This document shows positions 33,997-45,448 of a stretch of DNA of 64,000 nt, one piece after another. The position numbers were made by a program, and so were the translations under genes. The DNA lies in NCBI GenBank assembly GCA_002964805.2, contig PUDQ02000024.1, forward strand, positions 682,001 through 746,000. Direction: 5' to 3'. How positions within the stretch are numbered: the stretch's first letter is position 1; the number at the start of each line of letters is the position of its first letter. This stretch comes from Trametes villosa. Taxonomy: Eukaryota; Basidiomycota; Agaricomycetes; Polyporales; Polyporaceae. A model generated the notes under the pieces. That model made no database searches and was not told the origin of the DNA. It saw only the letters and a program-made list of their open reading frames with translations.

Positions 33997-36678
33997 CTAC
34001 GCCGCCTCCTCGTGCTCGCGCTCGTGCTCGTGCTCCTCGTCACCCTCCCAGCGGCGCCCGATGTCGACACGCCCGTCGGCGTCGCCGTTCACGTACAGCC
34101 ACGCCTCGAGGCGCCGCCCGAGCTCGCCGCCACGGCCACCGCAGAAGTCACCCGTCGCGTTCAGCAGCTTCTCCCGCTCCTTCTCCGCCGCGACGACGAT
34201 CTTCGGCGGGCCGGGCAGCGTGCCCGCGCCGCCGCTCGCCTTGCGTTTCGCCAGCCCATCGGGCTCGCCCTCGCTCGTCGACGACGTCAACGTCGGAGAG
34301 CCCGAGGCCAGTGGTGAGTCAGATGGGGCGTCGTCGGCCGCGGGTAAGGGGGAGTGCGGCGCCTCGTCGGAGTCGTCCGACCACGTCTTGAACCAGTCTT
34401 CCTCCTGGTCCTCGGGCCCGAGGATGCTCTCGACGAGGCCCTCCTCCCAGCCGTCCCACTCGATGCAGCGGTGCGCGAGGCGGAGGCGGGAGCCGGAGGC
34501 CTCGTGGTGCAGCCACTCGGACGCGACGGCGGCGATGTCGGTCGGCTTGCCGAGGACGTCGACCGTGCGCGGGGTGCGCGCGATCCGCTCGACTGTCGCA
34601 CGGAAGAGCTTCGCGGTGAAGGGGGACGACTGGAGGAATGCAGGGACGTGCGCGCAGGCCCAGAGTGGGCGGGTTGTGGTGGACTCCCAGTCGATGATGC
34701 ACGTCTGGGGAATGATTAGAACATTGAACAGATATGGAAGGGGAGAAGGTCACGTACGATCTTGGAGTTATCGTTCTCGTCGACGAACACGTTCTCCAGG
34801 TTCAGATCGTGGCAATCAAGCGTGAACTCCTCCGGCGCACCGCCGCCACCATCGCCCTCCTCGTGGCTCGTCGCGCCCAGACGCTCCATCATGCGCAAAA
34901 AGCGCTCCATCTCCTTCTGCACGCGCTGCTCGCGCTCCTTGAGGTGCGCAACGAGGAACGTCGTGCGCTGCATCCGGCGGTAGTCCTGGTACATCGTGTC
35001 GCCCGGGCCGTCCCACTCCGCCTCGCTCTCCTCCCAGTCCCACTCGTCGGACGTGTCGGACTGGTCGTCCGAGAGCGCGGTCACGCGGTGGTGGCGCGAG
35101 CTCAGGATCTCGTCCGGGTCGAGGTGCAGCTTGTGCGGCGCTGCCTTGCCCTCGTTCTCGCGGATCACGCCGCGCACCTCGCGCTCCGCGCACGAGAGCA
35201 GGTACTCGCGCGTCGTCGGCCACGGCCCGCGGTTCAGCTCGTCCGGGTGCGAGAGGTCGCCACGGTTCGAGCCGAAGAAGGGCCAGGACACGATCGGGCC
35301 GACGTGGAACTCCTTGGTCGAGTCCTGCTGCGACTCCAGCTTCGAGACGGCGTCGGAGATGCTGGTGAAGCGGGTATAGGACGTCGGCGTAGGGGTGGGC
35401 AGCGAGGAGGTGATGTTGGAAGCGGTGTTAGGGTCGGGGCCGTCGTATAACGAACCGATCATGGGGAAACGGTGTGCGAAGAGCGGCATGATCATCATCG
35501 CGATGTTCTCCATGAGCGCAACCATTGTGGAATGCGGTATGGAGTGGAACACCTTCGATAACGGGATGCCCGGCGCCTACGTAGAAAAAAGCTTGGTGAA
35601 CGACATATCACGACAGATGTCGTTGAACTTACCTTCGACATGAGAATATACTCGCCCCCTAATCGGTTGTAAGGGTTGGCGTCGTACTGGTAAACCTCGG
35701 GCACCGGGATGTCCGTATGTTCGCGAAGATAGCGCATTGTGGCTACTTCAGACTCGGTCTTCAGCCGGGGCATGAAGCGGCGCGCGACTCGCGCGACGAC
35801 TTCGCGTGCATCCACCAGGGTAACGAGGTATCCCTAAGATGACATAACGTCAGCTCATGTCGATAACGCTTTGCGAGTGGAAGTGTGGCACACAACGGCG
35901 CAGCCCGTCCACATCACGTCAATTGATGCCGAGCAGCACCGGTGCGATGCGCGACGCGCAACCGCATCCAGATTGCGCACCGCACCGCATCCATTTGCTA
36001 ACCGAGTAAGCGACGTCCATTCGCGCCAAGATGCGCTGCGCGCCGCGCCAAGTTGAGCAGGAATGCGCCAAGCGCCGCGAAGCTCGATAGCAGCCTCCGG
36101 CAATGTTCGCGGCGACTTGGGTCAAACGCAGCCACTCCCGCCCAGGTTCCATACGCGCGCGGGTCGCGTTCGGTATCCAAGGCTCCACGAAGCGGTCGCG
36201 ACTGCGGCTTGGGCTTGGGCGGGGCAACGCGCAGGCAGAAGCGCGCGGCGGGATGTGGAGCAGCGCCAGAAACGGCGGGAGTGGCTCTCATCGGTAGCCA
36301 CTCTCGCCGTAACCAGCGCCGCTAACACGCCCCGAGCAGTCGTCGGAGGGCGGTGGAAGCGAGAACGGGTTGTGGAAAACGAGCTCATAACGCATGCTTA
36401 CCTTGTGGAATGTGCCTGTTATGGAGCGAAGATATCTGAGCACAAGCGCGCGGGGAGTTAGCAGATCGAAACGCACCTGCACCGAGGTACTTGATGCGCG
36501 CGACCTCCGCGCCCATACGCTCCTTGACTATGTCTTTGAGGAGCTTGCGGTCGACCTCGAACGGGATCGCACCGTGGACGGCGGCGTCGGCCTTGCGTTC
36601 GGCCTGCCTATCTGCATGCTCGATATCCCAGTCCCAGACGAGAAGCGGTTTTTGTGCAGGCTCTGGCTGGGGCTGCAT
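33997..36678 (-). CDS. APH/choline-kinase-fold phosphotransferase (aminoglycoside-phosphotransferase-like family), 647 aa
   Basis: Five exons: 36678-36477, 36415-36402, 35833-35633, 35576-34758, 34704-33997; total 1,944 nt. The N-lobe has IKYLGAGTFHKGYLVTLVD (glycine-rich loop), then VVARVARR with the likely ATP-binding Lys position replaced by Arg, and PVPEVYQYD plus GEYILMSKAPG (hinge). The C-lobe has the catalytic Brenner motif DCHDLNLENVFVDE (H-x-D-x-x-x-x-N type) and CIIDWEST, the Mg-binding Asp. This is the arrangement of the large fungal APH family that includes the mitochondrial AIM9 type. An acidic insert of about 150 residues splits the C-lobe. The tail is Glu/His-rich. A 14-nt exon encodes part of the Gly loop, and the intron after it is 568 bp, far longer than its neighbours. 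I start at the ATG at 36678; an upstream exon cannot be excluded. The substrate is unknown. Confidence 0.85.
36130..36308. repeat. Short inverted repeats in the long intron of the phosphotransferase gene
   Basis: AGCCACTCCCGCC at 36130-36142 recurs as its reverse complement at 36274-36286. A near copy, AGCCACTCTCGCC, follows at 36296-36308, forming a local hairpin with the second copy. The block sits inside the 568-bp intron and could be an insertion remnant. Confidence 0.45.
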
Positions 36679-39217
36679 AGACTTGTGTGTGGATCTGTGG
36701 CGCGCCGCGGCGGGGAGCGTGTTCTCTGAGCGGGAGCGCGAGGAGGGCAAGGAGTCGCGGGGTCTGTTGGGGGCGCAGGAAGAGGCGGGCCGATCGGAAT
36801 TTCGGGAGTAAGAATGACTCTGCGAGCACTGGGGGTCGGGGCGGGCGTGGTAGTCGATCGCGGAGAGGAGCTGGTAGAGGCTGGAGGGAGGTGGTGGTAA
36901 GAGCGAAGAAAGCGGCGGGACTTATCGCGCAGAAACGCACTCGAGTTTATTGCCCCGCTTACGAGCACTGGCGGGGGCGGCCCTGGCACAGGCGCGGGGT
37001 TCACGTTCGTTCTTGATCTCGCTAAGCGCGCCATGTGATTGGACGAGTAAAGCGGGCATTCTGGGGCGTCCTGTGCATGCAGCGGCTGGCTATTCTCCTG
37101 CAACTGCTCTCGCTCGGACGACGAGATATATATCTTTCGGCGGGGCTCGCGCAGGCAGGGGCGGGCTGGGCCACTGAGAAGCGCGGGATGAGAGCCGCGC
37201 TACCGCCGCAGGTGACTGCCCTCGCCGCCCGGTGGCGTGTGCCGTCGGACCTCGTCTTCCTTTCGTCATTTCCCCCGCGCAGTCAGCTTGCCCCCTTGCC
37301 TTATCCGGCCCTTCCGATCGAGATCAGATCACCGCGACGGTTCCCCACTCCAATCTCCTCGACTCAGCCGCCATCTACTCCCGCCCGATTTCACCCCTAT
37401 CGCCTCAGCGAATATGCCACACCTGGCCTGCGACCTCTCGCGCACTCTGAGAGAGACATAGAAACCAAAATGCCACGTTCAGAGGCCCCGTCAATGCTTG
37501 GGCACCTTGGCACTCACAGGAAGCTCATCCCGCCATTAAGCTTGACCGGTGATCCGGCTGTGGGGTTCCTCGACAACGCGCCCGGACTCTGCCATGTTCC
37601 TTCATCAACATCTCCCACCCACGCGTCTCCAGCCAGAACGTCGCGATATCGCGCGCGGCGATGCCCTATTAATGGCCGGCCAAGCCGCCGCTGTCCCCAC
37701 CGCGCCCGTCTTGAGACGGCCTTAATGCGGACTCCCGACGCATATCGACACCCAGCGTGCGACACATCCGCGCGCGTCCTGTCAACCTCCATCTCCTCCG
37801 CTCCGTCCGGCTCCCGCATGCACTGCGCATGCGCACCCCGTCGCAGTCAGCACAAGCTGCGAACTGCGAAGTGCTCCGTGATGCATCTGACGCTAGGCTC
37901 GTCGGCGCCGATGCCCGAGACCGCGCATGCGCAATTGACATCAGAAACCGTCCCCGGACCCCACATCCTCGCCCCGCGCCGCGCGCGAGCTAAAGTTGAT
38001 CTATTCGTGGACCGAGGCCAGCGCCGTTGCAACCTGGACCGGAAGTCAGCCCCTCGCACCGCTCACATGCCATTCAATGGAGAGCTGGACCGACGCACCT
38101 GCCGGCTGTGGGTATCTCAGGTACCCTCGGAATTGGGCCGTAATCTCGTGGCAGACGCTACCCGGTCAGCAGGCCCCTGAGCCAATACAATTCGACGGTA
38201 CCGTCGACAGCCGTTGACGAATAGAGCTTGCATCTCGCCTGCGTATCGCCCGAACTCACGGTCGAGAGGCGCAACCTAGATGAGGGCCTCGATAGCGGCC
38301 ACGGCGAGGGGTGTCAACGTTGGCGCACGACACGTAGGGCGCATGCTTTGCCTTCACGGGTACCCCGCGTTCACGCGGTTGACAGAACGCTAGCGGCCGA
38401 TACCACGGGTGATCAGCGTTCGGGGAGTAACGGGCGATCGAGCATACCGAAGGTGTGCGAAGGGCTTGGAATTGCATGCGCAATGTCTGCTCTGAAAGCT
38501 TCCAGCCATTGGGGTCCGCGACAGAGGTGACGTACGGACGCGTAAAGCCTCGTGACAAGAGACCCTACGCGTACGCCGTACGCGTCTGACGCTCTCCTGG
38601 ACGAGGATAGATGTGCGGTGGTGCAGAGCTTCGACGGCAGGCAAACGCACGTTCGCGTATGCGATTGCACGGCGCTGCTATCTCGAAGACGCACCGTAGA
38701 CGCGCACCTAGGACAACTGCCGAGCGCCCCATACAGGCCGCGAACGATCGTCTCCGACGCAGAAGGGAGAAGAAGACTGGCGCGAGCGCCATTCGGTAGC
38801 TAGCGAGATGGAAGAGAATGCACGCTCTTTTGTCGTGTTGGAGCGGCGCTTTTTCACCTACGCTCTGCGTCTATGGAAGGATTAGAATAGACAGCATACG
38901 TATGAAAGAACGCGACGTACCACACAATATGTCCTGTCTGCGCTTTGCCGGGTGGTATAATTAGTACGCGCATGCAGGAGGCACAAACGAATGCGGTGTC
39001 GATTTTCTGAAGAACAGCAAGTACAATGATAGCGCGAGGATTATGAGGTCCGTCAAGGGCGTGGTCTAGGGTGGAGGGTACAATTACACAGGCGAGAGAA
39101 AATCCGGTGTGGCGCGGATGTGAAGGGCGACGCGAGGTGGCGGAACGACTCGTTCCAAAGGAATACAACACACAGGCGGCGAGCGGCGTGTGCGTGGAGT
39201 GTGTGGCGGGTTTACGG
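36679..39217. other. 2.5-kb gap without a supported gene
   Basis: The longest open frame (37035-38180, +) begins with GTG, has no domain, changes composition along its length and lies across several palindromic GC-rich blocks. I see no splice-joinable exons on either strand. The region contains a TATATATA at 37124-37131, a GCGCATGCGC palindrome near 37825 and an ACGCGT-rich palindrome at 38538-38585. Confidence 0.4.
38538..38585. repeat. Three ACGCGT boxes including a 19-bp palindrome
   Basis: ACGCGT occurs at 38538-38543, 38567-38572 and 38580-38585. The last two form the palindrome ACGCGTACGCCGTACGCGT (38567-38585), perfect except for its central base. The cluster has no assigned gene within 600 bp. 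Confidence 0.5.
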
Positions 39218-39787
39218 TTACTTCTTGCCCTGCTCGATGGCGTCGCCGTTCTTGCACGCCACGATCTTGATCTTCGGCGCGGAGACGACCTCGTTCGACT
39301 CCATCTTGAACTGCGGGTTCTTCACGATGAACGTCCACACGTCGTCGCACAGGCGGTACGTGTGCAAGTGGCCCTAGAACCACAGAACGCCACCAGCAGA
39401 CGCGAGGGTGCGGGGAGGGGGGAGAGCGGGTCCGTGAGCTAATAGACCACGCACGTTGGAGCTGACATACCTTCAGCGTCGTCTTGTTCTTCACTTGCTT
39501 GACCATGGTGTCCGCAAGGGACTTGTCAAACTGTACGCCAGAAACGCACCGTTAGTCAGCGGTCCAAGAGCCTCTCGTCCGTCTATGTCTCCAGCCACAC
39601 TCACCTGCTGCAGGACCTTCATTGCCAACTGAGGCGTAATCGCACCGCTCGTGATCAGCTCGTCGAGCGAGTCCGTGAGGGCCATGCCGATCCTAATCCC
39701 CGTTTCCCAGTCAAATTCGCGTACCACTACCCCAAGCGTGGGCACTCACGAGGACCCGCGGTAGAACTCGTAGTACGCCGTCGCCAT
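39218..39787 (-). CDS. TOA2: Transcription initiation factor IIA small (gamma) subunit, 113 aa
   Basis: Four exons: 39787-39750, 39692-39605, 39530-39471, 39373-39218; total 342 nt. The protein starts [20 protein letters not shown], then [20 protein letters not shown] and [18 protein letters not shown] (four-helix-bundle half). The beta-barrel half follows, with [20 protein letters not shown] and [20 protein letters not shown]. These are the diagnostic blocks of TFIIA gamma/TOA2, which pairs with TOA1 and stabilises TBP on TATA DNA. Length (113) is normal for the family (about 106-122). All introns are 57-97 bp. The call is secure. Confidence 0.97.
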
Positions 39788-40639
39788 TTTGCAAGACCTT
39801 TGTTCAATAAAGGAGTGGACAAGGTATGGGTTCACGGAGCAGAGAGGCGACGACTGCTTGCGGAGACGAGATGGACACCGGTGGTAAGCTGCAGGCCGGC
39901 AGCCACAGCGACCTCGCTAGGTCCGGTGCTGGGCGTTACCTAAGCAAACGTGGAAACTAGTGACAGGCACAGCAGTCACAGCATACGTGCCTCGGGCGTC
40001 ACACCGCCAACCAAATTCGAGCCGAAGTCGAGTCGACGAATAGCTAACGGGGCATCACATACGTACAGCTAACGTTTTTGAGGTACATTTTCCGGTGTTG
40101 TATGAACTTACGACATATCTATCTCTATGGTACAGAAGAGCAGGGGAAGCCTCATCCATGGAGGTGCTGGAAGTGGTGTCGTCCAGGTTAAATCGCCTGG
40201 CTCGAGACTCCTTAGAAATTGGTGCACGCATAGCATGATACACTTACGCAGGTTCCGCAACTGCCTGCTCGATGATTGCGCACAAGGTGCAGCCAGAAAC
40301 GCAGATGCATGGACTGTACAGTTAAGGGCGTCTAAACCCGAAGTGGCTACGCACGCGAGATATCCGATCGGGCCGCACGTGGGCGCTGTGAAGCCCGGCC
40401 TGGCGTGCGAGACAACTCCGTCCTGCCTCCATCCTTGTTCCCGCCGCCGTCGTCGTGCAGAACGACGACAGTGCCCCATCTCCGCCCTCGACGACCTCTG
40501 GACCATCCAGTGGCCTCAGCAAGTCTTCGCAACGCACGCCGCTTTACTCAGGTTGTCGACGATGCAGCACGCGAGGGTCTGCGTACTTACGCCGCCCCTC
40601 CGGCTCCCATCGCCTCGTTGACAGCTTGTATGCGTCGTC
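39788..40639. other. Upstream region of TFIIA gamma
   Basis: 852 bp divergent from the next + strand sequence. Short ORFs without motifs. No TATA box within 100 bp of the TFIIA start. Confidence 0.4.
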
Positions 40640-41273
40640 GCCAACGGTAAGGACCTCATCTAGCACCGGTGTTCTATGCCTACCTCCACGGTGAGTCTTC
40701 TGAACGCTATGTCCTGGTCATCCCCTCGAGGGGAAAACCCGCCTCGTGTGGCATGAGGCCAGACTACGCCAATTTTCTGCTATCCAAAGGTACGCACGTT
40801 CCCGTCTCCTCATTCACCCTTGTAACCTTACTCACCATTCATCGTACAGCTGGTGCGATTCATACGTCGTTCGATGCATGATCGCTCGCGGCTGCGGCGC
40901 GAGTGGGGACCACGCGGCTTGCGTCGGCGACATCATCGTTCGCTCGCTGCCTCGCTCCGTCTCCGTTTCTTCTGCGCTATTTTGCACGTGCCGCAGAACA
41001 TGTTGAGCAGTACAAGGATATCATTATATGTGAGTTCTCAGCTCGTCAACTACCTTTCCGCCCTTCCGCGGTCTTCTTTTGCAACGGACTTTTGCTAACA
41101 CGCTTGCGTCTTTACAGGTAGACTACCTCCTGTGTCAATGCTACAAACTGGCAATGCGTACAATCCCTTCCCCCCGACGAACAAAGTCCTCCCGCCGTTA
41201 CGCTTTGCCCAGCGTAAGGGAGCGCAGGGCGTTTATGCTGAGCTTGCCCGATCAGGAAGTGTGATTACATAAG
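40640..41273 (+). other. Unresolved coding-like segment (small multi-exon gene or relic)
   Basis: Several splice-flanked pieces look protein-like but do not join into one clean frame. Examples are LAPVFYAYLHG before a GTGAGT (about 40660-40690), KTRLVWHEARLRQFSAIQR before a GTACGC (about 40732-40788), LLRYFARAAEHVEQYKDII before a GTGAGT (about 40967-41030), and, after a TTTACAG at 41112-41118, LPPVSMLQTGNAYNPFPP then LRFAQRKGAQGVYAELARSG ending at a TAA (41270-41272). I cannot find a consistent start or identify the family. Either a real gene has splice sites I misplaced, or frameshifts have broken it. Confidence 0.35.
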
Positions 41274-41439
41274 CGCCTCAGGCTATCTTCCTCCAATCGC
41301 AAGGTCTCGGCCCGCCACACGATATTCGACCGGCCTCACGTTGCTCAGCGCGCCAGTCGTCGTCGCCGCCCCAAGCCTCCTCAACTGAGTCGACTCTTCA
41401 ACACCATCCTCCGCCGGGCTCCCTCCCTCGCCCTATGAT

Positions 41440-44400
41440 ATGCCCCGTGCTACACACCCAGGACCAGCAGCCCTAAGAAATCGCAACCGTGTAACCAACA
41501 AGACTCGCCTCAAGGTCATCAAAGACTCCATCGAGGCCGACCCCATCGTACTCGATGAAGATGAGGAGAAGGCCAGAGTCGTCTCCACAGCTGGCGTGGA
41601 CGCCGAGGATGCCAACGTGAGTGTCGATTTCCCCCTCCTGCTCGCTGTCTGCGCCGATGTTGGGGGCCCCTGGTGTGGCAAAGCCTGATTGGCTAGAACC
41701 GTGGAAATATCGTTCCGCGGAATGCTGACTAAGCGCTATCTATTGCCTATCTAGGAACACCATCTGCAAGCCGTCCTCTCGGCCGCCGCCTCCCGCCATC
41801 AGGCGGCGCGTACGACGCGCGCTGCCGAGAAGGAGAGCGCCCCCGCCGCCTACATCCCGACGCCTGACAGCACTGGCGTAGTGCAGAACTATGAAGAGCT
41901 GTACCCCACCGGGAGGTGGAAGGACCCGCAGACGTATGTCAAGTCCTCCGACACGATCGAGGAGGCGACCGCCTTCGCCCTTGCCAATGGCTTCATCTAC
42001 TACATGGATGAGCGCGACAAGGACTGGCTGGACAAGAACAACGAGGAAGCTCGTGGCGAAGGTACGAGCGCGCAAGGCGCTCTCTCCGGCACCGGCACTC
42101 GCTCCGGCCGTAGCTCGAAGGCCAAGGGTAAGGAGCCGGACGTTCCCCAACCCGTCGCGATCACCGAGGACGAGTTCGAACTCGTCATGTCTATCTTCGA
42201 GAAGGTGACGCACGAGAAGACTGAGTTTCTTCATCACGTGAGTGCGCACGTCGCGGAGGCCTGTAGACGTGCTAAAACCCTTCGCCAGGCCGTTGAGCAG
42301 GGTGCCCCCTTCCCTCCGTTCTCGGATTACCACGATACGTTCGCAACTCCTCTGAAGCCGGAGATCTTCGCGGTGTATCACGTACCCGACTGGGTTCCAC
42401 ATCCGCAACAGCTCCTACGCTTTGCTCGCGTGGTCTACCCGTACTGGCGAGAACGCCGCCTAGAACGGGGCGGTCATCGCATTATACCCGCCGTCAATGT
42501 ACGTCCATCTTTGTCGTGCCTGTCGTCTTGGTGCATGCTGACTTTTCCCGACAGCTTGACGAAACTGATACCAAGAACGAGTCCTACATATGCTTCCGAC
42601 GACGAGAGATCAAGGCGATCCGCAAGACCCGAGCGTCTCAGGCATCGTTCTCAGATCGCATGCTCCGCTTGCAAAGCGAGCTGGGAACCACTCTCGATCT
42701 CGTACGGCTTGTACACCAACGCGAGGCGGTCAAGCGCGAGTCGCAGATCCAGAACCAGATCTTGTGGGACAAGAGGCACGTTCTGGCCGACCTCAAGCGC
42801 GCGCATCCGTCGCTTGGTTCAAAAGAGGACGACGATCTCTACGCCGACCGGGAGCGACCTCCAAAGAAGCCCAAGGTGGAAGGGTACGTACTACTGATCA
42901 ACGTGCTCGCACCTCGTTGACACCGCTCGATTCATAGCCGCCCTATACCTATCAAGCTGCGTCCGCGGGAGAGCGGCGACCTAGGCTCGCCTGTCACGCA
43001 TGTCGAGCCCCAAATTCGTCCCAAGGAGCGAGAGGCGGCGATCCGGAACGAGATCGAGCAAGACCTGCAGCAACGCAAGGAGAAGGACAAGCAGTGGGAG
43101 GACGCCAGCGACGTAAGTACCGCGTGTTTGCGATGTCAATCCTGATATGACCTGACCTCCGCCTCTCAGTTCCCCTACCAAGCTTCGCCTGCACCCCTGG
43201 GCTCGCGGTTGTTCAAGTACTTCGGCAGACGGGCGTCCTCGTCATCTGCAGCGTCGACCCTCAGCGACGAGGAGCCCGACCTGAGTCGCGCAGTGCGCTT
43301 GCGGCGCGGTCGTGGCGGTCGCTTCTTGATCGACCGACGCGTGAACGCGAGGCTCCGCCCAGCCAGCTTCGAGGGTGACGACGAAGCGACGGATCGTCTC
43401 AAGAAGCTGGAAGAGCGGTACCGGTACGACGACGACGATGCCCCGGCTCTTGGCCCTGGCGGACCTGACGAGCAGGACCGGAAGCTGATCGACGAATGCC
43501 AGCCGAGGTACGGCTCATTACCCACTTCCCTGAACGAACATTGCTCACAATATTCCTAGACATATCGCCCTCACCATGTCGTTGTTCAGCGAGCAGGATC
43601 ATCGGTCTTTCATGACTGATTCCTCGCTTCAAGTGACAACGGCGGAAGGTCGCCAGCAGGTTGTCTGGCCATTCCAGCCGGGCCAGCCCTGCCACATCCC
43701 GATGCGTCACCCCTTCCCGCCTGCGCAACGACAACCCTCGGTTCCGCCCATCCCCTCCATCAGCACCGCGAGCACACCGACATTGCCGAACGGTGCGAAC
43801 GGTACGCCCATATCGGTGCCAACGCGGGCGAGCTCCCTCGCGCACCTACGGATCTCATCCGGAGGAGGCGTTCGTGTCGTCTCGGCGGGGATGCCGAACG
43901 GCGCTCAGCACTCGGGGTCTCCTCACAGCACGCCCCCGTCGAGCGCGTCCGTCAACGGCTTCGCAGAGGCTCAGGCAGTTGGCGACGGAGGCGAGCAGAA
44001 GCCGAAGCTCACGAACCAGTCCAGCCCCCACGGCCCTACTGCTCAAACAGATGCTGTCGTCGCATCCGTAACGTCGCCGACACCCGCTCCCACCAAACCT
44101 CTCTCCTCGACGGCCGCTATCAACGTACCCAACATGCCCAATGGTTACGCTATGCCGAACGGTTACCCGGTCATGCCCAAGCCCGGCTACATGCACCCGA
44201 ACGCGCGACACAATGGCCTCAACCTGCAGCAGATGCAGTCGATCTCCGCCCTCCTCCCCGACAACAACGTCAACATCGCCCTCCGTCAGCAAGGCGCGTA
44301 CATGATGCCGAACGGCGCGTACCCCATGCAGATGGCCGGCGCGCGACCGATGCAGTGGCCCGTCGCGGGCCAGCGGTCGCCCCACAACAGCAGCGTGGAG

Positions 44401-44742
44401 GGCACGAGCGGCATGGACGGCGTCGGTGCGCAGATGGGGTCACCGGGGCGCGCGCCGTCCGCCAACGGCGTTCGCACTCCCCAGATCGCGCGTAGCGTCC
44501 CGATCCCCGGGGCGAACCACTCGTTGGGCGGGAGCCAGGGCCGGGCGTCGCCCGCGGGCACACACATCGCGCGCCTCGCCCCGCACTCGCCGTCGCCCCA
44601 CATCCTCAGCCCGAACATGGCCGCCGCGCAGGCCAGCGTTCACTCGTCGCCTACCCGCGCCCCGCAGCCCGCGATCCCGACGCCCTCGCCCTCGCTCCAG
44701 ACACGCCAGGTGGTCGGCGGGTCGGGCGCGGCGGGGTACTGA
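41440..44742 (+). CDS. EPL1: Enhancer of polycomb-like protein EPL1 (NuA4 subunit), 964 aa
   Basis: Seven exons: 41440-41616, 41755-42237, 42289-42498, 42555-42883, 42938-43112, 43170-43507, 43560-44742; total 2,895 nt. EPL1 is a core scaffold of the NuA4 and Piccolo histone H4/H2A acetyltransferase and bridges Esa1, Yng2 and nucleosomes in the nucleus. The N-terminal EPcA domain shows YIPTPDSTGVVQNYEELYP, FIYYMDERDKDWLDKNNEEA, ITEDEFELVMSIFEKVTHEK and LKPEIFAVYHVPDWVPHPQ, all diagnostic. The block RFARVVYPYWRERRLERGG and TKNESYICFRRREIKAIRKT follow. A basic central region and a long disordered Pro/Asn/Gly/Ser-rich C-terminus (about 390 residues in the last exon, with repeated MPNG units) complete it. 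There are 44-138 bp introns. Confidence is very high from the EPcA blocks. Confidence 0.96.
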
Positions 44743-45448
44743 TGCGTATGCTATGGACTATGTTCTCGTCTTCTCCCCTACTCCGTCTGATATGTTCGTA
44801 AACTAGGTAGTCGCCCCGTCGTACTGTGTATTCTTATGTTGCATGGAAATAGTCTAATTCTTACAGTCATGAATACAGTGACGCTCGCTGTAACAACTTG
44901 TCCGATGGTGTGCCTCAGTGGTTCCGGTTGCGGACCGCCCACAAACTTTTTCTGGTCCCTAGTATTCGCAGGTGAGTACTACCCGTAACATTGGGTGCTT
45001 TATCGCTGCTAATATAGGGTTGCTTCCCCGGCGTAGTGCTCGCAGCCGTGTCGGTGAACCGTCCACCCAGTGGGCCGGCTACCCGACAGTGGCGCTCATC
45101 GACAGGTTCGCACCGGAGGGTATGACCATGTGAGCCGCTATGCCCGGGCAAATAGGGCAGCATTGCCTCGCTCTCGAACGTTGTCGTCCGTGCGACAGGC
45201 ATGCTACCTCCGTTACGGTATATTTCTTCCGAGAAGACGTCGCATGGCCGGGATTATCTCCGGGTGGCAGGCATACGCCGGAGTTCCCAGCTTCTCTGGC
45301 CCTAGCGGACCGGCCATTGAGCCTGCTGTCGCTAATTTAGCTCAGCGGCGTACATCCATTGTATCTGCGTACGTGGCTAACCCATTCTTATAGAACGACG
45401 CTGCTAGGCGGATGCCGCTCGCGACCTCCCGCTCCGCCCGACTCGCGC
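44743..45448. other. Intergenic region EPL1 / DUF6533 gene
   Basis: 706 bp. No coding exon or repeat is seen; it holds the EPL1 3' UTR and the next promoter. Confidence 0.45.

Noticed and set aside
37035..38180. 381-codon + strand ORF
   Set aside because: Starts with GTG, not ATG, has no recognisable domain and irregular composition; likely chance in GC-rich DNA.
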